The notes under the pieces are model-generated. The model was given only the letters and a program-made list of their open reading frames with translations, made no database searches and was not told where the DNA came from. The position numbers and the translations under genes were made by a program. From assembly GCA_963665455.1 (NCBI GenBank), contig OY762279.1, positions 1,798,001 through 1,862,000 on the forward strand: a DNA stretch of 64,000 nt, given 5' to 3'. Positions 58,334 through 64,000 of this stretch are shown here, in pieces (position 1 is the stretch's first letter; every line of letters starts with the position of its first letter). The stretch comes from VXNE01 sp963665455. Its GTDB lineage: Bacteria; Pseudomonadota; Gammaproteobacteria; Pseudomonadales; Azotimanducaceae.

Positions 58334-58759
58334 GTGCATCGAAACGAGTTGGGCGGCGTGCCGCTGATACTGGACCCGGAATTGCTAGCGGGACGCGGGT
58401 TGGACGAGGCGCCGGCCCAGACGGATAGGGAGGTCGGCAACCCGCGCCGGATTCTGGTGGCGCCGGACGGCAACCCCAAGAACACCGTCCTGTTCATTGG
58501 CGACGTGATCGTCGCCGTCTACGAGAGCCCGCCAGGTAAGTTCGAACTCGTGGACACGCTCTACGACGAGTACGTCCACGTGCTGGCCGGGAAGCTGATC
58601 CTGACGGACGGTCAGGGGCACGTGTGCGAAGCCGAAACCGGGGACCACATCTTGGTGCCGAAAGGCTTCTGTGGGACGTGGGAGATGGTCGGCGACGTCT
58701 ATCGGGAACTGGTCGTGGCGGAACGGAAGACCCTGATCGAGGACATGAAGGCGGCGTAG
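58334..58759 (+). CDS. Cupin-domain protein (DUF861-like)
   Basis: 141 residues from a GTG at 58334 with GGAGG upstream. Single cupin: YDEYVHVLAGKLILTDGQGH, then ETGDHILVPKGFCGTWEMVG. The GFxGTWE end is the mark of the DUF861/ureidoglycine-hydrolase-like cupins. Metal ligands are less complete than in canonical cupins. It is 9 bp before the SDR gene, so they are co-transcribed; a small-molecule binding or isomerase role is possible. Confidence 0.87.
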   Translation: MHRNELGGVPLILDPELLAGRGLDEAPAQTDREVGNPRRILVAPDGNPKNTVLFIGDVIVAVYESPPGKFELVDTLYDEYVHVLAGKLILTDGQGHVCEAETGDHILVPKGFCGTWEMVGDVYRELVVAERKTLIEDMKAA

Positions 58760-58768
58760 CGAGGAATC

Positions 58769-59560
58769 ATGAAGCTGGAGAATCGGGTCTGCGTCGTTGT
58801 CGGCGCCGGCCAGACCCCGGGCGAGACCATCGGCAATGGCCGCGCCGCCGCGATCACCTACGCGCGGGAGGGGGCAAAGCTGCTCTTGGTGGACCATATC
58901 GAGGAGCGCGTAGCTGAGACCCGGTCGATGCTCGCCGAGGAGGGGTTCGAGGCGAACATCCTCGTGGCGGACGTGACGGACGAAGCCGGCTGTAGGTCGA
59001 TCTCCGACGAGGCCAACGCGCTCTTTGGCCGCATCGACGTGCTCCACTACAACGTCGGGAAGAGCCAGGGCGACGGGGAGGTGGCGAACCTCGCCTTGGA
59101 GGGCTGGTCCGGCATCATGACGCTCAACCTGACGGGTTACTACCTCACCTGCAAGCACGCGCTGCCCCCCATGCGCGAGCAGCGGTCCGGCGTCATCATC
59201 GGCATCTCGTCCATGGCCGCCCACGGCGCGCACATGAACATGACCTACGGCGTCTCGAAGGCGGGCATGAACGCGCTGACGAAGTCCATGGCTATCCACA
59301 ACGCGTCCCACGGCATCCGGGTGAACGCCATCATGCCGGGCCTCATGGACACCCCGATGGCCATCGAGCGCCGGGCGCGGGAGCAGAACCGTTCGCGGGA
59401 GGAGATCCGTGCGGAGCGCGCGCGACGGGTGCCACTGCTGGGGCGGCAGGGCACGGGCTGGGATGTCGCGAACGCCGCGCTGTTCCTCGCCTCCGACGAC
59501 GCGGCCTACATCACGGGCATCTGCCTGCCGGTGGACGGAGGGCTGTCCGCGCGGGGATGA
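58769..59560 (+). CDS. Short-chain dehydrogenase/reductase
   Basis: 263 residues. The nucleotide-binding region VCVVVGAGQTPGETIGNGRA is a longer version of TGxxxGxG; HYNVGKSQG stands in for NNAG. The catalytic Ser is in GISSMAAHG, with Tyr and Lys in YGVSK; the end is YITGICLPVDGGLSARG. Full length. Probably NAD(P)-dependent oxidation of a hydroxy compound. The neighbours are a cupin upstream (9-bp gap) and a convergent Baeyer-Villiger-type enzyme downstream, suggesting alcohol-to-ketone-to-ester breakdown. Confidence 0.93.
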   Translation: MKLENRVCVVVGAGQTPGETIGNGRAAAITYAREGAKLLLVDHIEERVAETRSMLAEEGFEANILVADVTDEAGCRSISDEANALFGRIDVLHYNVGKSQGDGEVANLALEGWSGIMTLNLTGYYLTCKHALPPMREQRSGVIIGISSMAAHGAHMNMTYGVSKAGMNALTKSMAIHNASHGIRVNAIMPGLMDTPMAIERRAREQNRSREEIRAERARRVPLLGRQGTGWDVANAALFLASDDAAYITGICLPVDGGLSARG

Positions 59561-59593
59561 AGCAGTTGGCCGAAGGAGGATCGAAGCGGCGCG

Positions 59594-61246
59594 TTACTGG
59601 AATGTGACCCCCTCGTAGCCGTTCGCCACCATGTCGCGCAGGCGCTTGGCGTACTTCGGCCCGCCCCCGTTGTAGATGTTGTACCGCGTCTTGCCGTACT
59701 CGTGGCCGTCGAGGTTCGAGTTGTAGCCGGTGATCCAGCTCTTCGCCGTGCGCAGGAGCAGCCCCTGGTACATCTCCTTGACGTGCTCGAACCACTCCGC
59801 CTCCGCGGCTTCCTCCACGTCGAATCGGCGGTGGCCGTGGGCCAGGAGGTACTCGAGGAACGACGTCGCCCAATCGACGGCAAGTTCCGCGCCCCGGGGA
59901 AAATTCGTCGCCGCGCCCTGCGGCCCGGCCAGCATGATCATGTTGGGGAAGCCGCTGACGAGGAGGCCAAGATAGGTCACCGGGCCGTCCGCCCACTTGT
60001 CGCGTAGCCGTTGGCCGTCCGCGCCCTGAATGTCGATGCGGTCGTACGCGCCTGTGAACGCATCGAAGCCCGTCGAGTAGACGATGACGTCGAATTCGAA
60101 CGACCGGTCGGTCGTCTCGAGTCCGCCGGGCGTAATGCGCAGGATCGGCGTGTCGGACGAGTCGACGAGTTCGACGTTGTCGCGGTTGTAGGTCTCGAAG
60201 TAGCCCGTCTCCATTGGCAATCGCTGGATGCCGAACCCGTGGTCCTTCGGAATGAGCTTCTCCGCGAGCACGGGATCGTGTACCCGTTGCCGGATGCGGT
60301 CGGCGATGTATTCGGAGAACTCGGCGTTGGCGTCCTCGTCGATGAATATCTCGACGAAGTTCCTGAGCCAGATGGCGAACCCCGGCGCATCGTAGAGGCG
60401 GTCCCAGAGTTCGCGCCGTTCCTCGGGACTGACGTTGTAGAAACCCCGCCGGTCCGGCTCGTGTTCAAAGCCGCCGGGGGTACGTGCGCAGGTGGCGAAG
60501 ATCTCGTCGTAGCGGGCGCGGATCTCGGCCATTTCGGATTCGGAGATGGGCGCGTTGTTCAACGGCGCGGCCCAGTTCGGACGCCGCTGGAACACGGTCA
60601 GCGCCGCCGCCTCCTTGGCAACCTCCGGGATGAGCTGTATGGCCGTCGCGCCGGTACCGATCACGGCGACGCGCTTGCCGCTGAGTTCAATGGGGTCGTG
60701 GGGCCAATGGAAGGAGTGGAAGGACGGCCCCTGGAAGCGGTCCGTTCCCTCGATCCTAGGCATCGTCGGGATCGAGAGCACGCCGAGCGCCGTGGTCACG
60801 AAGCGCGTGGTGACCGCGTTCCCGTCCTGCAGCCGGAGCGTCCAGGTGTCCGTCTCTTCATCGAACACCATCGCCTCGACCCGGCGGCCGAACTGCATGT
60901 GGTCCCGCAGGTCGAACTTCTCCGTGACGTACTCCAGGTAGCGCAGGGTCTCGGGCTGGGGCGAGAACTGCTCGGTCCAGTGCCACTCGTCGAGCAGCTC
61001 GCGGGAGAAGGAATAGCCGTAGGTGAAGCTCTCCGAGTCGAAGCGGGCACCGGGGTAGCGGTTGTTGTACCAGGTGCCGCCGAGGTCGGGATTCGCCTCG
61101 AGGACGGTGGCCCGGACGCCCAGATCCTTCAGGCGCTTGATCTGGTAGATGCCGGCGACGCCGGCGCCGATGACGACGACCTCGTAGTCGGGTTTCAAGG
61201 CGGTGTCTGCGCCGGGCCCGGCGAGCTCAACCTGCGGTTCGGCCAT
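59594..61246 (-). CDS. Baeyer-Villiger-type flavin monooxygenase
   Basis: 550 residues. FAD motif GAGVAG (27-32), the Baeyer-Villiger fingerprint FQGPSFHSFHWP (171-182, FxGxxxHxxxWP) and the NADPH motif GTGATA (197-202). Length and order match type I Baeyer-Villiger monooxygenases, which insert oxygen into ketones to give esters or lactones using NADPH and O2. No interruption. Convergent with the SDR that could supply a ketone. Substrate (cyclic, linear or steroid ketone) unknown. Confidence 0.94.
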   Translation of the reverse strand: MAEPQVELAGPGADTALKPDYEVVVIGAGVAGIYQIKRLKDLGVRATVLEANPDLGGTWYNNRYPGARFDSESFTYGYSFSRELLDEWHWTEQFSPQPETLRYLEYVTEKFDLRDHMQFGRRVEAMVFDEETDTWTLRLQDGNAVTTRFVTTALGVLSIPTMPRIEGTDRFQGPSFHSFHWPHDPIELSGKRVAVIGTGATAIQLIPEVAKEAAALTVFQRRPNWAAPLNNAPISESEMAEIRARYDEIFATCARTPGGFEHEPDRRGFYNVSPEERRELWDRLYDAPGFAIWLRNFVEIFIDEDANAEFSEYIADRIRQRVHDPVLAEKLIPKDHGFGIQRLPMETGYFETYNRDNVELVDSSDTPILRITPGGLETTDRSFEFDVIVYSTGFDAFTGAYDRIDIQGADGQRLRDKWADGPVTYLGLLVSGFPNMIMLAGPQGAATNFPRGAELAVDWATSFLEYLLAHGHRRFDVEEAAEAEWFEHVKEMYQGLLLRTAKSWITGYNSNLDGHEYGKTRYNIYNGGGPKYAKRLRDMVANGYEGVTFQ

Positions 61247-61362
61247 GCTTCTCCCCCATCTCGTGTGGCGAACTTCTTACGTCTGCGGCGCCACGTCGGG
61301 CGCGGCCATTCTGGATGTTATGCAGTCAGACCGCAAAGTGGGCGGACTTGTTCAAGGGATTC

Positions 61363-63999
61363 CTAGTGCCGGCCGTAGTCCCTGAGCGGTGGGCGTTCCG
61401 ACGAACGGCCGCGGCGGAGCACGCGCACGGTGGCTGGGTCCGGGACCCGCGTCGTGATCTCGGATCGCCCGCCCGTGGCGCTGGCCCAATCCGCCACGAC
61501 TTGATCGCGGTACGCCCGGTGCAGGGCGAGCATATCCGCATCGGGCGTCTTGCCCGGTTCGACGAGGTAGACGAAGCCCGCGTTGAACACGGTCTGGGCG
61601 TCGGCGGGGGCGGGCACGCGCGGCCCCTCGGCGGCGATGATCTGGTCGATCGTCACGACCTCCTTCTCGCCTCGGTACAGGTCGCGTCCGTCCGCGCCGA
61701 CCCCGACGCGGCGGAGGTCGCGCAGGAGGAAGCTTTCCGGCACCTCGTTGGCGTCCGCGAGGCCCATGGCGTAGAGGTCCAGCCACGAAAAGCCCCCGGC
61801 TTCCCACCGGCTCATGCGGCTGAACGAGCCGTCCGCGTTCTCGCGCCAATGCTCGCCGCCCATGATGGAGCGGTTGCCGGCGTGGGCGCGCCAAGAGAAC
61901 GCCGCCGGGGTGTGGAGTTCGTCGCGCCAATGGCAACGGCAGTACACGCCGAACAGCGGTTCGTGAGACTCGTTCCGTGCAAACGACAGGTGTGCCGTCC
62001 AGGAGTGGGTGAACTCGTGGGCGAACAGGAAGGAACCTCGCTCGAAGCGCTCCACCGCCGGGCGGGAGTCGTCGGCCACGGCGGGCGCCTTGATCCATAT
62101 CGGCAGCACCCACTGGCCCTTGAGCCGGTCGCTCTCGCACGGCGGCAAGCCATCGCGACCGTCGAGGCCGACGCCGGTCACGCCGACGTTGGCCAGGTAC
62201 GCGTACCATGGCGTCAGGTCCTCCTGGACGTCCATGCGGAACTCGCTGTGGAAGACGAGCAGGTCGTAGCCGTCGCCGAGTTGTTCGACGATGCGGCAGC
62301 CGAGGCTGCGGAGATCGGCCATGCTGCGGAAGTGGAACGCTTCGTGCGGCGCGGCGTCGGCTACTGCGCCGGGTTCGGAAAGATCGGGCGCTGGAGGCGG
62401 GATGGGAAACGGGACCGAGGTGGGCGCAGCCTGCTCCCACCGGGACGCCGCCCCGTCCTCCCACTGCACGGCCTCCGCGATGACGCTGGCGGAAATCCCT
62501 GAGAGGTCCCCGGCGTCGGCGAACAGCGCGATGCGATTGGCGTCCTTGCGCGGGAGCAGAGTCCCGGGCCATGTGCGTGCGTCGCCATCGTCGCTGAGCG
62601 TGATTTCCCACCAGAAATCCAAGTCGCTTCCGTCGAATCCCCTCCAATGCGGCTCGTCCACATCGAAGTAGAGGCGGTAGGACACGCTTATGCCGTCGTC
62701 GAGTTCGGGTATCGGATCGCGCGTCGTGAACTCGACGACGACGCCGGCACCGAGGTTCGAGCGGTGGATCGTCGCGCTGGTCAGGTCCAGATAGCCGGGC
62801 ACGGTGGCGTCCGTGGGATCCTCGATGCGCGCGATCAGTTCTCCCTTCACCACGCCCCGTCCGGTGAACAAGCCGACCAGACCATCGCCGAAGTCCACGT
62901 TCCGGTAGTGAAACGCGACGCCGCCGTCCGCGTGCAATACGGCTTGGAACTGGCTGCGAGTCCGTGGCGCCACGCCGTGAACGTGGAACATCCAATCCGT
63001 GACGGACCAAGTGACGACGACACGATCCGTTTGGGTCGAGACGTGCAACGACCCCAGGGCCCACGGCTTCCAAAGCGGCGCGATGGCGGGGTGCGGTGTC
63101 AACGCGAAGTGCTGGGCCTGTTGCGCCATAGAAACGAAGCGCTTGTCCAGCTCCCAGTAGGGATCCTGGAATTCGTCGTCGAAGGTCAGCAAGCCTTGGC
63201 GGTGGACCGTGACGGCGCGCTGCGTGCGCCCGCCGAAATCGAATCCGAAGGGCAGTTGAACCTCCGCGCCCGAGCTGACCTTGTCCCCGACGTTCGACTC
63301 CCACTCCAAGCGCCGCACCTCGCGTGCGTACGCACCGTCTCCGTCCGGGAGGAAGATCACGGAACGCCCGTCGAGGTCGAAGGGGTTCTTCCCGGTGACG
63401 TCGCCGGGCGCCACCTCCAAGACGATCCGTCCGTCGTCGGTGGTCCACGGGCCGTCGGCGGGTGCCGCCTCCGCGGCGTCCACGCCGTGCCATGCGACAT
63501 CGCGCACCAAACCCGCATGGCGGGTCGCCACGGCACGTGCCGCTGAAACGCCATACTCGATCCAGTCTCCGTCGACCGCGTGGCGTACGAGCACGGAGTC
63601 CATGCCGTCGCCGTCGAAATCCCCGACGGCGATGCGCCGGTAGACGGAATCCTGCGTCATACCCCGCACCCGGCGCAGCGCGGCCCGTGCCCCGTTCATC
63701 TGGTAGTAGATCCACTGCCCGGTGTCCTCGTGACGCAACAGCACGTCGTCGCGGCCGTCTCCGTTGAGGTCGCCGATGCCTTCGAAGCCGTAGGCGCGGT
63801 TCCTGGTGATGGCCGGGCGCCGCAGCACGCCCCGCCCGTCGGCGCGCACCTCGTAGGAGATCCAGGCGCCGGCGTTCCCGTGGCGGAGGAGGAGGTCGTC
63901 CCGGCCATCGCCGTTGAAGTCCGCGAGGCCCGCAAACGCGTAACTGCGATTTCGCGTGGCGCGTAATCCATCGTGGACCTCCGCGCCCGCGCCATCCAT
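61363..63999 (-). CDS. FG-GAP repeat protein with zincin-like metalloprotease domain; N-terminus may extend past window
   Basis: At least 878 residues from an ATG at 63999, which lacks a signal peptide and sits at the window edge, so the true start is probably outside. Residues 15-140 hold FG-GAP/VCBS propeller repeats (FNGDGRDDLLLRH; LNGDGRDDVLLRH; FDGDGMDSVLVRH). H661-E-F-T-H665 (FAHEFTHSW) is a zinc-protease motif, and FSWLDLYAMGLADANEVP downstream is typical of bacterial peptidases of this kind. Expected to be exported and to bind ligands through the propeller. The catalytic Glu is present. Substrate unknown. Confidence 0.82.
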   Translation of the reverse strand: MDGAGAEVHDGLRATRNRSYAFAGLADFNGDGRDDLLLRHGNAGAWISYEVRADGRGVLRRPAITRNRAYGFEGIGDLNGDGRDDVLLRHEDTGQWIYYQMNGARAALRRVRGMTQDSVYRRIAVGDFDGDGMDSVLVRHAVDGDWIEYGVSAARAVATRHAGLVRDVAWHGVDAAEAAPADGPWTTDDGRIVLEVAPGDVTGKNPFDLDGRSVIFLPDGDGAYAREVRRLEWESNVGDKVSSGAEVQLPFGFDFGGRTQRAVTVHRQGLLTFDDEFQDPYWELDKRFVSMAQQAQHFALTPHPAIAPLWKPWALGSLHVSTQTDRVVVTWSVTDWMFHVHGVAPRTRSQFQAVLHADGGVAFHYRNVDFGDGLVGLFTGRGVVKGELIARIEDPTDATVPGYLDLTSATIHRSNLGAGVVVEFTTRDPIPELDDGISVSYRLYFDVDEPHWRGFDGSDLDFWWEITLSDDGDARTWPGTLLPRKDANRIALFADAGDLSGISASVIAEAVQWEDGAASRWEQAAPTSVPFPIPPPAPDLSEPGAVADAAPHEAFHFRSMADLRSLGCRIVEQLGDGYDLLVFHSEFRMDVQEDLTPWYAYLANVGVTGVGLDGRDGLPPCESDRLKGQWVLPIWIKAPAVADDSRPAVERFERGSFLFAHEFTHSWTAHLSFARNESHEPLFGVYCRCHWRDELHTPAAFSWRAHAGNRSIMGGEHWRENADGSFSRMSRWEAGGFSWLDLYAMGLADANEVPESFLLRDLRRVGVGADGRDLYRGEKEVVTIDQIIAAEGPRVPAPADAQTVFNAGFVYLVEPGKTPDADMLALHRAYRDQVVADWASATGGRSEITTRVPDPATVRVLRRGRSSERPPLRDYGRH

Positions 64000-64000
64000 G

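Overview
The window reads as a GC-rich chromosome segment of a Gram-negative (diderm) heterotroph. The evidence is two TonB-dependent receptors, a giant surface protein ending in a beta-barrel with C-terminal Phe, and periplasmic or Tat-type exported proteins. The mix of fatty-acid and odd-substrate catabolism (acyl-CoA carboxylases, acyl-CoA dehydrogenases, phytanoyl-CoA-type and TauD-type dioxygenases, Baeyer-Villiger monooxygenase, LLM flavoprotein, intradiol dioxygenase) with FN3 surface proteins resembles marine or host-associated Proteobacteria. No rRNA or tRNA was found, so placement is only a guess.

Layout. 1-4.1 kb: XRE/ImmA-IrrE regulator (cut by the window start) with a palindromic operator, VOC protein, small membrane protein, stand-alone carboxyltransferase and a two-gene unit of small unknown proteins. 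4.3-15.7 kb: one enormous FN3/Ig-like/beta-barrel surface protein gene broken by a single-base frameshift. 16.2-24.5 kb: an oxygenase/flavoprotein catabolic block containing a gene with an in-frame UGA that looks like a selenocysteine codon (UPPC redox motif plus a bacterial SECIS-like hairpin), then a nitroreductase, two adjacent acyl-CoA dehydrogenases, a 240-bp MITE-like element, an intradiol dioxygenase and an orphan ribbon-helix-helix protein. 24.7-29.8 kb: His-rich TonB receptor, zinc-type alcohol dehydrogenase, PhyH-family oxygenase.

29.9-35.0 kb is a decayed mobile region: two halves of a tyrosine integrase in opposite orientation, a glycine-zipper membrane protein fragment, two paralogous GIY-YIG nucleases, an internally deleted IS3-type element and a 136-bp tandem repeat. 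35-42.7 kb: another PhyH protein, a NERD protein, a single-chain biotin-dependent acyl-CoA carboxylase, an unknown/HEPN-like gene pair and an IS630 copy. 42.8-49.2 kb: a DUF1592-type cytochrome-like protein with its DUF1552 partner, an AbiEii-like nucleotidyltransferase with an unknown partner, and an Asp-box propeller. 49.2-52.9 kb: McrBC restriction (mcrB frameshifted) and a VapBC-type toxin-antitoxin pair. 53-64 kb: frameshifted APC permease, LLM flavoprotein, siderophore-type TonB receptor with an EF-hand loop, cupin, SDR, Baeyer-Villiger monooxygenase and an FG-GAP metalloprotease cut by the window end.

Three large genes (surface protein, mcrB, permease) each carry one small indel that breaks an otherwise clean frame. 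This could be true decay or residual assembly/sequencing error. The repeated 309-bp FN3 units are also a place where assembly may be wrong. The strongest candidate for something new is the membrane-anchored selenoprotein at 19.1-20.2 kb.
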